Source: Varibaculum cambriense (GTDB taxonomy: Bacteria; Actinomycetota; Actinomycetes; Actinomycetales; Actinomycetaceae). Taken from it: DNA of 64,000 nt. Every line of letters begins with the position of its first letter. Position 1 is the stretch's first letter. This document shows, in pieces, positions 1 to 8,959 of the stretch. The notes under the pieces are model-generated. The model ran no database searches and had not been told where the DNA came from. It saw only the letters and a program-made list of their open reading frames with translations. The translations under genes were made by a program, and so were the position numbers. The stretch covers positions 261,101 through 325,100 of the forward strand of contig NZ_PKHX01000001.1 of NCBI RefSeq assembly GCF_002848005.1, in the 5' to 3' direction.

Positions 1-2102
1 TCGGCACCCATGTGGGCGAAGATTCCGTAACTATCCGCACCGTTGCCCACTTGGCAGACGCGGTGGAGATCATCACCCCCCAGGGGACTTTCCCAGCAAC
101 CCATGAGCAAGATGGTATTTGGGTGGCAGTCCTTGAAGGCACCGAAATCCCAGATTACCGAGTGCGCACCACCTATGGGGAAGAAACCACGGAGCTAGAT
201 GACGGTTACCGTTATCTGCCCACCGTCGGCGAATTCGACCTGTATCTGATTTCCGAGGGACGCCACGAGAAACTATGGGAGGTGCTGGGAGCCCACCTGC
301 GCACCTACGACACGGAAATGGGACAAACCAAAGGAGCCTCCTTTGCGGTGTGGGCGCCCAATGCCCAAGCTGTGCGGGTAGTGGGTGACTTTAACTATTG
401 GGACGGGGAGACCTCCTCGATGCGTTCCCTGGGTTCCTCCGGAATTTGGGAATTGTTTATTCCTAACGTGGAAATCGGAGCCCGCTACAAGTTCGAAATC
501 CTAGGCCCGGACGGCAACTGGCGGCAAAAAGCTGACCCCATGGCGCGCGCCTGCGAGATTCCTCCCCTAACTGCCTCGGTAGTTACCGATAAACACCACC
601 AGTGGGAAGACCAAGAGTGGATGGAGAAGCGGGCAAAGACCGATCCCCACAACTCCCCCATGTCGGTTTACGAGATGCATATCGGATCCTGGTCTTATGA
701 CACCCACTATCGGGATTTGGCTGATGATCTAGTTACCTATGTCAAAGATATGGGCTTTACCCACGTAGAAATGATGCCCGTTTCCGAGCATCCCTTCTAT
801 GGTTCCTGGGGCTACCAGCAGAGCGGCTATTACGCGCCCTCGTCCCGCTATGGTACTCCCGACGATTTCCGCTACCTGGTAGATAAACTGCACCAGGCGG
901 GAATCGGGGTAATCCTGGACTGGGTTCCCGGCCATTTCCCCAAAGACCAGTTTGCGCTGGCCGAATTTGATGGCACCAAACTCTATGAGCATCCGGATCC
1001 CACCCGCGGGGAACAGCCCGATTGGGGTACCTTGATTTTCAACTTTGGTCGCAACGAGGTGCGGAACTTCCTGGTGGCTAATGCCCTTTACTGGTTGGAT
1101 GAATTCCATATCGATGGTTTGCGAGTCGACGCGGTAGCCTCCATGCTTTACCTGGATTATTCCCGCGAGGAAGGCCAGTGGCACCCCAACCAATACGGGG
1201 GACGTGAAAACCTGGAAGCGATTTCTTTCCTGCAGGAAGCCAACGCCACCTGCTACCGTCTCCATCCGGGCATCTGCATGATTGCGGAAGAATCCACGGC
1301 CTGGCCCGGGGTAACCGCGCCTACCGATGCCGGCGGCTTGGGCTTCGGTTTGAAGTGGAATATGGGTTGGATGAACGACACTTTGCGCTATCTGCGGGAA
1401 GACCCGGTCAACCGTTCATGGCATCACGGCGAACTAACGTTCTCCCTGGTGTACGCCTTCTCAGAGCACTATATTTTGCCTCTCTCCCACGATGAGGTCG
1501 TCTACGGCAAAGGTTCGATTCTGGCCAAGCAACCAGGTGATTACTGGCGGCAACTGGCGGGAGTGCGTTCCCTCTACGCCTATCAATGGTCGCATCCGGG
1601 CAAGCAACTCCTGTTCATGGGCGGCGAGTTCGCGCAAGGCGCCGAGTGGGATGCGGATCGCTCCCTAGACTGGTTCCTGCTAGATGACGAGCGCAACCAG
1701 GGGGTACAGGCACTGGTACGGGACTTGAACCAGATCTACACCACCGATCCCGCCTTGTGGGATGACGAGCATACCGGATTTGAATGGATCGAATCCAACG
1801 ATTCCGAACATAACGTGATCTCTTATGTGCGCAAGTCCCGTGATGATCACGGACGCGAACACAAGATGGTATGCATCTGCAACTTTGCGGGCAATCCTCA
1901 CGAAGGCTACCGGGTGGGACTACCCGATGGCGGGGAGTGGGAAGAAATTATTAACACCGATGACGCCAAGTATGGCGGCTCGGGGGTTACTAACTTGGGG
2001 CAAGTCACTGCCGAAGATATGGAGTGGAATGGCCGCCCCTACTCGGTAGAGCTCAGGGTACCGCCCTTGGGCTGCCTCTGGTTGCGTCCTAAAGAAGACT
2101 AA
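1..2102 (+). CDS. glgB: 1,4-alpha-glucan branching enzyme GlgB (5' end cut by window)
   Basis: Transfers alpha-1,4-glucan segments to alpha-1,6 branch points in cytoplasmic glycogen synthesis. The frame is open from the left edge (codons GGC ACC CAT before the GTG at 12), and the first visible residues already resemble the N-terminal branching-enzyme module, so the true start lies upstream and the GTG at 12 is probably internal. A CBM48-like module ([18 protein letters not shown]) is followed by the GH13 barrel. The conserved GH13 stretches are visible: [15 protein letters not shown] with the nucleophile Asp, [12 protein letters not shown] with the acid/base Glu, and [12 protein letters not shown]. 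About 700 residues are visible, close to the usual 720-750. It ends 31 bp before a strong hairpin. Identification is firm; only the 5' boundary is unknown. Confidence 0.96.
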   Translation, partial: GTHVGEDSVTIRTVAHLADAVEIITPQGTFPATHEQDGIWVAVLEGTEIPDYRVRTTYGEETTELDDGYRYLPTVGEFDLYLISEGRHEKLWEVLGAHLRTYDTEMGQTKGASFAVWAPNAQAVRVVGDFNYWDGETSSMRSLGSSGIWELFIPNVEIGARYKFEILGPDGNWRQKADPMARACEIPPLTASVVTDKHHQWEDQEWMEKRAKTDPHNSPMSVYEMHIGSWSYDTHYRDLADDLVTYVKDMGFTHVEMMPVSEHPFYGSWGYQQSGYYAPSSRYGTPDDFRYLVDKLHQAGIGVILDWVPGHFPKDQFALAEFDGTKLYEHPDPTRGEQPDWGTLIFNFGRNEVRNFLVANALYWLDEFHIDGLRVDAVASMLYLDYSREEGQWHPNQYGGRENLEAISFLQEANATCYRLHPGICMIAEESTAWPGVTAPTDAGGLGFGLKWNMGWMNDTLRYLREDPVNRSWHHGELTFSLVYAFSEHYILPLSHDEVVYGKGSILAKQPGDYWRQLAGVRSLYAYQWSHPGKQLLFMGGEFAQGAEWDADRSLDWFLLDDERNQGVQALVRDLNQIYTTDPALWDDEHTGFEWIESNDSEHNVISYVRKSRDDHGREHKMVCICNFAGNPHEGYRVGLPDGGEWEEIINTDDAKYGGSGVTNLGQVTAEDMEWNGRPYSVELRVPPLGCLWLRPKED

Positions 2103-2133
2103 TTTAATAACTCAGCCGTTTAAGGGCTTTAAT

Positions 2134-2176
2134 AGGGTGCGTCCTCGAGAATGCTTAATTCTCGAGGACGCACCCT
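2134..2176. terminator. Perfect 19-bp hairpin between glgB and mntH
   Basis: The arms 2134-2152 and 2158-2176 are perfectly complementary around a 5-nt loop (GCTTA). It lies between two converging genes, so it probably terminates transcription in both directions. The trailing T-tract is weak. The arm carries the string GAGGACGCA, which recurs in intergenic DNA near 2219 and 53361. Confidence 0.75.
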
Positions 2177-2270
2177 TAATACTTATGGATCTACTCTCCC
2201 GGATACCAAAACCAATCGCGAGGACGCAGGCTGCTTTCCCGAGATAACCTAGCTCTTTACAGACACCGGT

Positions 2271-3536
2271 TTATACGTCAACTCCCACGAAAGTGAGCAC
2301 CACCAGCAGCAGATTCAGGGCGATTATCAAGCCCGCGATGGCGCCCATCGTCCAACGCATTGCCTGGCTATCGGTGTAGCTGCCCATCAGTTCTTTCTTA
2401 CGGGTATAGACAGCAAGCGGCACTACCGCCAGGGGAATCCCGAAAGACAGCGCTACCTGGGAAACAACTAATGCCCAGGTGGGGTTGGGGTAGAGCCACA
2501 GAATCAGCAGCGCGGGAATCAGGGTGATTAGACGGCGCAAGAAAAGTGGTACCCGCACATGCAGTAGCCCGCCCATGATTTCCGAACCCGCATAAGCACC
2601 TACCGAAGTGGAAGCGAAACCGGAAGCTAGCAGGCCAATCGCAAAAATTACTCCGATTCCACTGCCCAGAGCATTTTCGATAGCGGCATGTGCGCCCTCG
2701 ATAGTATCGGTGCCGCTCTTTCCAGCGAGCGCCGAGGCGGCCAGCAATAACAGCGCAATATTGACCGCTCCCGCGACAAATAGCGCATAGGCCACGTCAT
2801 GTTTGGAGGCACGTAACAGGTGGGGAATATCGCGAGAGCCTCGCTCCGGGAAACGGTGATTTACCAGCGAAGAATGCAGGTAAATAGCGTGCGGCATAAC
2901 CGTTGCCCCCAGCATGGAGGCCGCGATCAGCACGGTGTCGGTGCCGGCAAAACGGGGCAGTAATCCCCCCAGCATTCCCGCAGGATCAGGCGGGCTAATC
3001 ACCAGCCCCGACAAGAAGCCTACGGTAATGATTACTAGCAAACCGACCACGATAGTTTCGAACTGTTTTTGCCGGCGTTCATTCTGAAAAACTAGCAGCG
3101 CTAACGACACACAGCCTACGATAAAGCCCCCTGCCAACAGCGGCAGCCCAAACAGTAGCTGCAGAGCGATTGCGCCCCCCACGATTTCGGCGAGGTCGGT
3201 GGCGGCGGCGATAATCTCCGCTTGGATCCAAAACGCGATGCGTTTACCTTTGGGAAGCCGATCCCCCAAAATCTCCGGTAGAGATTTCCCGGTTACTAGC
3301 CCCAGTTTGGCGCTTTGATATTGAATGATTACCGCCATCAGGTTGGCAAGCACCAATACCCACACCAGCAGGTAGCCATAGCGGGCTCCAGCAGTGATAT
3401 TGGCGGCTACGTTCCCGGGATCAACATAGGCTACTGCCGCTACGAAGGCTGGTCCTAGTAACGGAACCAGCCCTTTCTTGGCTGCTGATTTAGCGTCGGG
3501 AGCATTCTGAGAATCTGGAGTCGGATGCTTTTCCAT
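2271..3536 (-). CDS. mntH: Nramp-family Mn2+/divalent metal:H+ symporter MntH
   Basis: Proton-coupled import of Mn2+ (possibly Fe2+) across the cytoplasmic membrane. The 421-residue protein has about 11 hydrophobic segments and both family metal-site signatures: DPGN at residues 39-42 in the first helix and MPH at 214-216 in the sixth. Length is normal for bacterial MntH. The ATG at 3536 precedes a charged N-tail of about 25 residues. It is monocistronic, converges on glgB, and is preceded by a palindrome (3628-3649) that could be a metal-regulator site. Family assignment is firm; the preferred metal is inferred. Confidence 0.95.
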   Translation of the reverse strand: MEKHPTPDSQNAPDAKSAAKKGLVPLLGPAFVAAVAYVDPGNVAANITAGARYGYLLVWVLVLANLMAVIIQYQSAKLGLVTGKSLPEILGDRLPKGKRIAFWIQAEIIAAATDLAEIVGGAIALQLLFGLPLLAGGFIVGCVSLALLVFQNERRQKQFETIVVGLLVIITVGFLSGLVISPPDPAGMLGGLLPRFAGTDTVLIAASMLGATVMPHAIYLHSSLVNHRFPERGSRDIPHLLRASKHDVAYALFVAGAVNIALLLLAASALAGKSGTDTIEGAHAAIENALGSGIGVIFAIGLLASGFASTSVGAYAGSEIMGGLLHVRVPLFLRRLITLIPALLILWLYPNPTWALVVSQVALSFGIPLAVVPLAVYTRKKELMGSYTDSQAMRWTMGAIAGLIIALNLLLVVLTFVGVDV

Positions 3537-3608
3537 CTGCGCAGCTTCACCTTTCTGTATCGGGGAAACTACTTCATCTAGCTAGACTTATACTTTCCCT
3601 TAGCCGTT

Positions 3609-3649
3609 TTTCGGGTATCCCTTAGATAAGTTTCGTATACCCGAAACTT
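3609..3649. promoter_or_regulatory. Operator-like palindromes upstream of mntH
   Basis: AAGTTTCG (3628-3635) and CGAAACTT (3642-3649) form an 8-bp inverted repeat around TATACC. An overlapping second inverted repeat pairs TTTCGGGTAT (3609-3618) with ATACCCGAAA (3637-3646). Both lie about 75-115 bp before the mntH start. The position suits a metal-sensing repressor such as an MntR/DtxR-family protein, but the sequence does not match the classical DtxR box, so the bound factor is unknown. Confidence 0.45.
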
Positions 3650-3691
3650 TACCTTGATTTTTCGGAAGATAAAAACCACGCAACAATGCCG

Positions 3692-4201
3692 TTAGGGCGT
3701 TCGAGTGCCATGATTTAGGGGGCGCGAAATCTCCCCTCGCTTTGTGCTAATCACCCTCTGTAAATCTGCTGCCGCCACCAGAATCTGATAACCGCGTTTA
3801 CCCGCAGAAACATAGATTTTTTCTTGCGAAAAAGCAGATTCATCGATTACCGTTGGAAAATCTTTCTTCATTCCCAGGGGCGAACAGGCCCCTTTCAGGT
3901 AACCGGTAAGCGGGGTTAACTGTTTTAAGGGCAACATTGTCAAATGCTTTACCCCAAAGCACCTGGCGGCAGCCTTCAAATCTAATTCGTGAGTAGCGGG
4001 CACTACCGCCACGAAATGTTCCCCAGGTCCGCCCTCCAAAACTAGAGTTTTGTAGACCAGATTCGGATCGACCCCCAGAGCCTGCGCAATCGTGAGAGCA
4101 TCCAAAAACTCCCCTTTCGAAGAAACCTGCGTCATTTGCGCCGCGATTCCCGCATTCTCGAGGATGCGCATAGCATTTGTTTTTACATGCTTCTTCCCCA
4201 T
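3692..4201 (-). CDS. ybaK: YbaK/EbsC-family Cys-tRNA(Pro)/aminoacyl-tRNA deacylase
   Basis: A 169-residue single-domain protein of the YbaK/ProX editing family, which hydrolyses mischarged Cys-tRNA(Pro) or related species in the cytoplasm. The catalytic-region lysine sits at position 51 (VYKTLV). The family loop GYLKGACSPLGMKK runs from about residue 100 to 113 and has the C-S-P-L-G form typical of YbaK. Length is usual (about 160). It stands alone between mntH and the ABC-2 operon. Substrate is inferred from the family. Confidence 0.93.
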   Translation of the reverse strand: MGKKHVKTNAMRILENAGIAAQMTQVSSKGEFLDALTIAQALGVDPNLVYKTLVLEGGPGEHFVAVVPATHELDLKAAARCFGVKHLTMLPLKQLTPLTGYLKGACSPLGMKKDFPTVIDESAFSQEKIYVSAGKRGYQILVAAADLQRVISTKRGEISRPLNHGTRTP

Positions 4202-4420
4202 AAGCTCACCAGCTTCCCGTAGGTGTTTTCTCAGCCAGTTTAACCGACTCGAAAATTTTTGAACGAAAATAACTTCCTACCCTCAGCCGCGGCGGCGTTT
4301 AAAATCTGCAATAACTTTCGGTTAATTCTCGATTAACGTCGCCAGGCTTGGGGGGGTACCGCTGATTAGCTTCGCTAGAATTGCTTTAACAATAGCCACC
4401 CCAAGAACGCGAGAACCGTC

Positions 4421-5359
4421 GTGACCAACATTATTGAAGTAGAGGGTCTAACCAAAGATTACCAGCAATTACGCGCCCTCAATAAGCTGACTTTCCAAGT
4501 TCGTCAGGGCGAAATCTTAGGACTACTAGGGCCTAACGGATCCGGAAAATCCACTGCTATCAATTGCATCCTCTCCCTGCTGCGTTTTGGCAGCGGGAGC
4601 GTGAAGATTTTCGGGAAAGAAATGCGTCCCGATGCTTTTGACATTAAACGGCGCCTAGGGGTGGTCTTCCAAGATGTAGCAGTATTCGATGAGCTAACCG
4701 TGGCGCAAAACCTGGAATATTTCTGTGGACTGTACCTGGCGGACAAGCGCAAACGCGCCGCGATGATTGCAGAGGCGGTTCAGTTGGTGGGACTGCAAGA
4801 CTATTTAAAGTTTCGCCCTAAGCAGCTCTCCGGAGGCCTGTTGCGCCGCTTAAACCTAGCGTGCGGTATCGCCCATCAACCGGAGCTGATTTTCCTGGAT
4901 GAGCCGACCGTGGCAGTCGATCCCCAAAGCCGCAACAATATCCTGGACGGTATAGTCACTTTGCGTGACCGCGGAGCCACGGTGGTTTACACCACTCACT
5001 ATATGGAAGAAGTCGAGCAGATCTGCGACCGCATCATCATCCTCGACAAAGGGGAAATCATTGCGCAAGGTACCATTAACGAGCTGAAACAGCTATCCGA
5101 TATCGAAGAAAAAGTTACCCTGCAAGGGGTGGAGCTGCCGCCAGAACTTAAAGATAAGCTGGAATCCGATCCCCAAATTGAGTCAGTTACCAGCACAAAT
5201 CGCACAGTCCAGCTAGTTTACCGGCACGGACAAAACCATGTGTCTGCCCTCATCGGCCAGTTGAGCCAGGCCGGGGTATCTTATGAGTCCATTTACTCCG
5301 AGCGCCCCACCCTAAATGATCTGTTTTTGCAGCTCACCGGCAAGGAATTGCGAGACTAG
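4421..5359 (+). CDS. ABC-2 type exporter, ATP-binding subunit
   Basis: ATPase of a multidrug/antibiotic-type ABC-2 exporter (CcmA/DrrA class). Walker A GPNGSGKS is at residues 37-44, the signature LSGGL at 136-140 and Walker B LIFLDEP at 156-162; the C-terminal 90 residues form the DrrA-like tail. The signature has Leu where LSGGQ has Gln, which is common in this subfamily. The GTG start at 4421 is supported by the N-terminal alignment (IIEVEGLTKDY). It is followed after 2 nt by the first permease gene, so the three genes form one operon. Substrate unknown. Confidence 0.93.
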   Translation: MTNIIEVEGLTKDYQQLRALNKLTFQVRQGEILGLLGPNGSGKSTAINCILSLLRFGSGSVKIFGKEMRPDAFDIKRRLGVVFQDVAVFDELTVAQNLEYFCGLYLADKRKRAAMIAEAVQLVGLQDYLKFRPKQLSGGLLRRLNLACGIAHQPELIFLDEPTVAVDPQSRNNILDGIVTLRDRGATVVYTTHYMEEVEQICDRIIILDKGEIIAQGTINELKQLSDIEEKVTLQGVELPPELKDKLESDPQIESVTSTNRTVQLVYRHGQNHVSALIGQLSQAGVSYESIYSERPTLNDLFLQLTGKELRD

Positions 5360-5361
5360 CT

Positions 5362-6621
5362 ATGGGGCACCTGATCGGATACAACCTCAAACTACTGCTG
5401 TCCAACCGCACCTTAGTTTTTTGGACGCTCGCCTTTCCCCTCCTGCTGGGACTGCTATTCAAAGGGGCACTCGGTGACATCGTCAATAAAGAAGCCTTCG
5501 ATACCGTTCCAGTAGCGGTGGTAAACTCCCAGATCTACCAAGACAGCACCTTCAAAATCGCTTTCGATGATTTAAGTAAGGAAGCGTCCTCCCCCGTCAG
5601 CTCGGAAAATCAACCCCTGTTGAAACTGCGTATGGTCAAGACCCTAGAGGAAGGAAAAAGGCTTTTAGAGGACGAGGAAGTTTCCGGAGTAGTCGAGATT
5701 ACCGGCACCTCGCAGGCAGGTAGCAGCCGGGATGCCAAAGCTCATTTGACGCTGGCTTCCAACGGGATGGAGCAAACCATCTTGAAAACGATTCTTGATG
5801 AGATCGCCCAACGCACCGATATGATCAACCAACTGACGCAGCGAGAGATAGCGGCAAACGTTCGCGCTCACTCTCCGCCTGACTTGCAAAATATTCCGCC
5901 CGGCCAGCCTCCTGCCTTTGATCCTTCCCAGGTAGCGGCCTCGGTTCAAGACAAACTCGCTAAAAGTGGCTTTACTTTGCGTGACCGCAGCCCCAAATCT
6001 ATGGACTTGCTGATGGCAGAGTTCTTCTCGCTGCTGGCTATGGCTGCCCTTTACGGGGGGCTGTTCTCCATGACAGTGATGAACAATGCCCAGCCGCCCC
6101 TGGGAGTAATCGGCAGACGAGTAGCGGTGGCACCTACCAGCAAAGCCAAACTGATTATCTCCGGAATTATTTCCAGTTACCTACTGCAATTGGTGGGAAT
6201 GATTTTACTGGTGGCAGTGTGCCACTTCCTATTCAATATCGATTTTGGCTCCAATTGGGCATTAACCTTCCTGCTAACTTCCCTCGGAGCCCTGGTCGGA
6301 TTGTCCTTTGGGGTAGCGATTTCCGCGCTCGTTCCCGGCGGCGAAAACATGAAAGTCGGGGTCTTGATTTCAGTCACCATGTTGGGGGCGGTACTGGCCG
6401 GCATGATGGGCGGAGCTATGCGCTACGTAGTAGACCAAAAAGCGCCCCTGGTAAATAAACTAAATCCCACCGCACTAATCACGGACGGTTTCTATAACCT
6501 CTACTATCACCCCGGGTTCGCGGGATTTTGGCAAGACGTCACCTTGCTGCTGATTATTTCGGCAGTGCTCCTGGGTGCCTCCCTGCTCGTCCTAAGGAAG
6601 CAACGCTATGACAGTCTTTAA
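5362..6621 (+). CDS. ABC-2 type exporter permease (first)
   Basis: A 419-residue membrane protein: one N-terminal transmembrane segment (about residues 17-36), an extracytoplasmic loop of about 180 residues, then five or six segments from about residue 215 to the C-terminus, the classic ABC2_membrane_3 layout. It starts 2 nt after the ATPase stop and overlaps the next permease by 14 bp, indicating translational coupling. Together with the following gene it likely forms a heterodimeric channel exporting a lipophilic compound or peptide. Substrate unknown. Confidence 0.9.
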   Translation: MGHLIGYNLKLLLSNRTLVFWTLAFPLLLGLLFKGALGDIVNKEAFDTVPVAVVNSQIYQDSTFKIAFDDLSKEASSPVSSENQPLLKLRMVKTLEEGKRLLEDEEVSGVVEITGTSQAGSSRDAKAHLTLASNGMEQTILKTILDEIAQRTDMINQLTQREIAANVRAHSPPDLQNIPPGQPPAFDPSQVAASVQDKLAKSGFTLRDRSPKSMDLLMAEFFSLLAMAALYGGLFSMTVMNNAQPPLGVIGRRVAVAPTSKAKLIISGIISSYLLQLVGMILLVAVCHFLFNIDFGSNWALTFLLTSLGALVGLSFGVAISALVPGGENMKVGVLISVTMLGAVLAGMMGGAMRYVVDQKAPLVNKLNPTALITDGFYNLYYHPGFAGFWQDVTLLLIISAVLLGASLLVLRKQRYDSL

Positions 6622-7756
6622 AGGTTTCCTGCAGGTACTGCTGCGCAATATTGCTTTCGTTATTCTCTTTACCACCATCATGGTGGTTATGGGACTGACT
6701 GCTTTCCAGACCAGCCCTGGCTCCTCCGGTGATTTCACCGCTTCCAAACCTACAGTTTTAGTTATCAACCGAGGCAATGACACTGCCCTAACCAGGTCTT
6801 TTGAATCCTACTTGGCCGGACAAACCAAGAAAGCAGACACCGGCACTAGTGAACGTGAAATCGACGACGCCCTTTACTATCAATCGCTTTCTTACGCTGT
6901 TTATCTGCCCCGCGACTTCACCACCACCATCCTCAAAGGTGAAAAACCGGTGGTAGACGTAAAATCTCGCGCCAGCTCCGAGAGCGCCTCTGCCGAGGTA
7001 TTAGTAAGTCGTTTCCTGCGGCTGGCTAGCGGATATGGGAAGTATTTAACGGATGAGGACGAGCTGGTCAAAGCGGTAAACTCTAGCCTGAAACTGGATA
7101 GTAAAGTCACACTCACTTCGCATTTAGATCAAAAAACGCTCCACAACGTGACCGCCCTGTATAACTTTGGCAGCTACACCCTAATGGCCGGCGCCACCTA
7201 TGTAATCACTATGGTGCTAGCGGCCTTTTCCGTAATAAACGTACGTAAACGTACTCTGGTTTCCCCCGCCCGTCCCTTCCGGATTGACCTGAGCTTGATA
7301 GCCGGATGTGCCCTGATCGTAGCGTTCCTGGTGGCTCTCAACGTGCTCTTAGTGCGACTGCTACTGCCCGGCATTGCGGACACCGGACGACAGGGACTGT
7401 ATGCGCTTAACGTTGCGGCCTTTGGGCTGCCCGTCTTGGGTATAGGCTTTTTAATGGCAAAAATTACCAACAACAAGCAAGCCCTTAGCGCCATTGTGAA
7501 TGTGGTGGCCCTGGCCAGTTCCTTCCTGTGTGGAGCCTTTATCCCCCGGAATCTAATGCCCGATGCGGTAGTTGCCATCGGGAGGGCGCTACCTACCTTC
7601 TACTACATTGACAACAACAATGCCCTAGCGGAAATGACCAGCTTTGCTGGAGCTGCTGCCTCCCAGTTCTGGGTAAATATCGGGGTACAGATAGTTTTCA
7701 CGTTGGTGCTATGGGGCGTCGCCCTGCTAATCACGCGCCTGCGGAGACGTGCCTAA
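6608..7756 (+). CDS. ABC-2 type exporter permease (second)
   Basis: A 382-residue membrane protein with the same topology as its neighbour: an N-terminal transmembrane helix (about 14-33), an external loop to about residue 180, then five to six helices and a basic C-terminal tail (RLRRR). It overlaps the preceding permease by 14 bp and is last in the operon, which ends in a nested hairpin. The two permeases are diverged paralogues, implying an asymmetric exporter. Substrate unknown. Confidence 0.9.
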   Translation: MTVFKGFLQVLLRNIAFVILFTTIMVVMGLTAFQTSPGSSGDFTASKPTVLVINRGNDTALTRSFESYLAGQTKKADTGTSEREIDDALYYQSLSYAVYLPRDFTTTILKGEKPVVDVKSRASSESASAEVLVSRFLRLASGYGKYLTDEDELVKAVNSSLKLDSKVTLTSHLDQKTLHNVTALYNFGSYTLMAGATYVITMVLAAFSVINVRKRTLVSPARPFRIDLSLIAGCALIVAFLVALNVLLVRLLLPGIADTGRQGLYALNVAAFGLPVLGIGFLMAKITNNKQALSAIVNVVALASSFLCGAFIPRNLMPDAVVAIGRALPTFYYIDNNNALAEMTSFAGAAASQFWVNIGVQIVFTLVLWGVALLITRLRRRA

Positions 7757-7779
7757 AAGAAATCGGCGTCTGTTCGCGT

Positions 7780-7877
7780 GGGAGTAGATTTTTCCTCCCG
7801 CCCAAGAATTCGGAAAACGTAGCGACGTTTTCCGAATTCTTATGCCCACCGCGCCCACTCGGATAAAATCTACTCCC
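7780..7877. terminator. Nested hairpins downstream of the ABC-2 operon
   Basis: An inner 17-bp perfect stem (7804-7820 with 7825-7841, loop AGCG) is enclosed by a second inverted repeat of 13 bp (GGGAGTAGATTTT at 7780-7792 with AAAATCTACTCCC at 7865-7877). It lies between converging genes and can fold on either strand, so a bidirectional terminator is the simplest reading. The outer pair of arms is unusual for a terminator. Confidence 0.7.
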
Positions 7878-7937
7878 CCGCTTTAGGTAATCGTGACTTT
7901 TAGCGACCAGCACCCGTAGACGCTGCCCTTAATATGC

Positions 7938-8552
7938 TTAGAGCAAATCGGCGAGGATTAGCACTCCTAGCAGGATAAGTACGCTGGGGAAAATAATCGC
8001 TTCAAAACGTTCCAAGACCTCTGCCAGCCCCATGCGTCCCGTGATGAAACGGGCAAGAGCAAGCAGCACGCCGGCAAGCACTAAGAACACTGCGCTAAAC
8101 AGCGCGATTTGCCACCAGGTGGAGAGGGCGAAAACTGGTAGATAAGCTGCGATTTCATCGCCTCCGTTGGCCATAGTCACCAGGGCTACTGCGCCTACGC
8201 TGACCTTTTTCCCCTTTAGTTGTGCCTCGTCCTCGTCGTCATCTTCTTCTGCAGACAAGCGCTCCCGGATTTCGCCGATTGCCGCTTTTACCCCCAATGC
8301 CAGGGGTATCAGCCCCAGGAAACGCAAGTACTCCTGCGGGATTACCAAACCAGAAATTGCGCTTAAGACTATGGTGACTGCCAGGATTACCCCGAAACCT
8401 ACATATTGACCGGCGCAGATGCGCGCCGTAGTTCCCGGCCGATTCTGTCCGTGAACAAACCACAAAGTTAGTAACGCCAAGTGGTCAATATTGGTGGCTA
8501 CAAATAGCACTAGCGCTTGCACGAGGGTCGAAATAATCAAACTAGAAGTCAC
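7938..8552 (-). CDS. CadD-like (LysE superfamily) cation efflux transporter
   Basis: About 204 residues with six hydrophobic segments. The motif ATNIDHLALL near the N-terminus and NGGDEIAAYLPVFA in the middle match the repeated NxDN-type signatures of the cadmium-resistance CadD family. An acidic central loop (EEDDDEDE) is present. The frame stays open 76 codons upstream, but that stretch is not family-like and overlaps the opposite gene. GTG at 8552 is therefore preferred; TTG at 8540, 11 nt after a GGAG, is an alternative. It is divergent from the ACT-domain gene. Substrate (Cd2+ or other) is not established. Confidence 0.8.
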   Translation of the reverse strand: MTSSLIISTLVQALVLFVATNIDHLALLTLWFVHGQNRPGTTARICAGQYVGFGVILAVTIVLSAISGLVIPQEYLRFLGLIPLALGVKAAIGEIRERLSAEEDDDEDEAQLKGKKVSVGAVALVTMANGGDEIAAYLPVFALSTWWQIALFSAVFLVLAGVLLALARFITGRMGLAEVLERFEAIIFPSVLILLGVLILADLL

Positions 8553-8639
8553 TCCGCCATTATTACCAAAGAGTGCCAAAGTGAAGAAACCGGGACGAGG
8601 AATCGCAAAAAAGCCGTAGAAGAACGTAAGCTGAAGCAC

Positions 8640-8909
8640 GTGAAAGCAATTATGACGGTTACCGGTATCGACCACACCGGGATTATCGCGGCGGTGTCCC
8701 AAACGCTCGCCCAAAATCAGGTGAATATCACCAATGTGTCCCAGACGCTGATGGATGAATATTTCACGATGATTATGCAACTGGATTTTGATGAGACCCA
8801 GATCGGGTTAGCGCAGGTACAGACGGCGATGTCACCAGTAGAGGAAGCCGAACGGCTGGTTATTAAAGTGCAGGCCGAGGCGTTGTTCAACGCCATGCAT
8901 AAACTCTAA
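8640..8909 (+). CDS. ACT-domain protein, UPF0237 family
   Basis: An 89-residue single ACT domain (start [20 protein letters not shown]), a fold that usually binds amino acids as an allosteric sensor. The GTG at 8640 gives the family's normal length of about 89; an extension upstream to 8517 is shadow sequence overlapping the divergent transporter. Fifty bases later comes the PFL/UPF0210 gene, its near-universal partner. The pair probably forms a regulated enzyme or sensor complex of unknown reaction. Confidence 0.92.
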   Translation: MKAIMTVTGIDHTGIIAAVSQTLAQNQVNITNVSQTLMDEYFTMIMQLDFDETQIGLAQVQTAMSPVEEAERLVIKVQAEALFNAMHKL

Positions 8910-8959
8910 ATCTGCCTGCCGCTGACCTAGGCAAAGCACCGCAACCACAGGGGAGAATA

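Noticed and set aside
8517..8639. N-terminal extension of the ACT-domain protein
   Set aside because: The open frame continues upstream but overlaps the divergent transporter, has no family similarity, and UPF0237 proteins are about 89 residues long.
8553..8780. 76-codon N-terminal extension of the CadD-like transporter
   Set aside because: It is antisense to the ACT-domain gene and reads as non-family sequence; the helix 1 motif starts only after the GTG at 8552.
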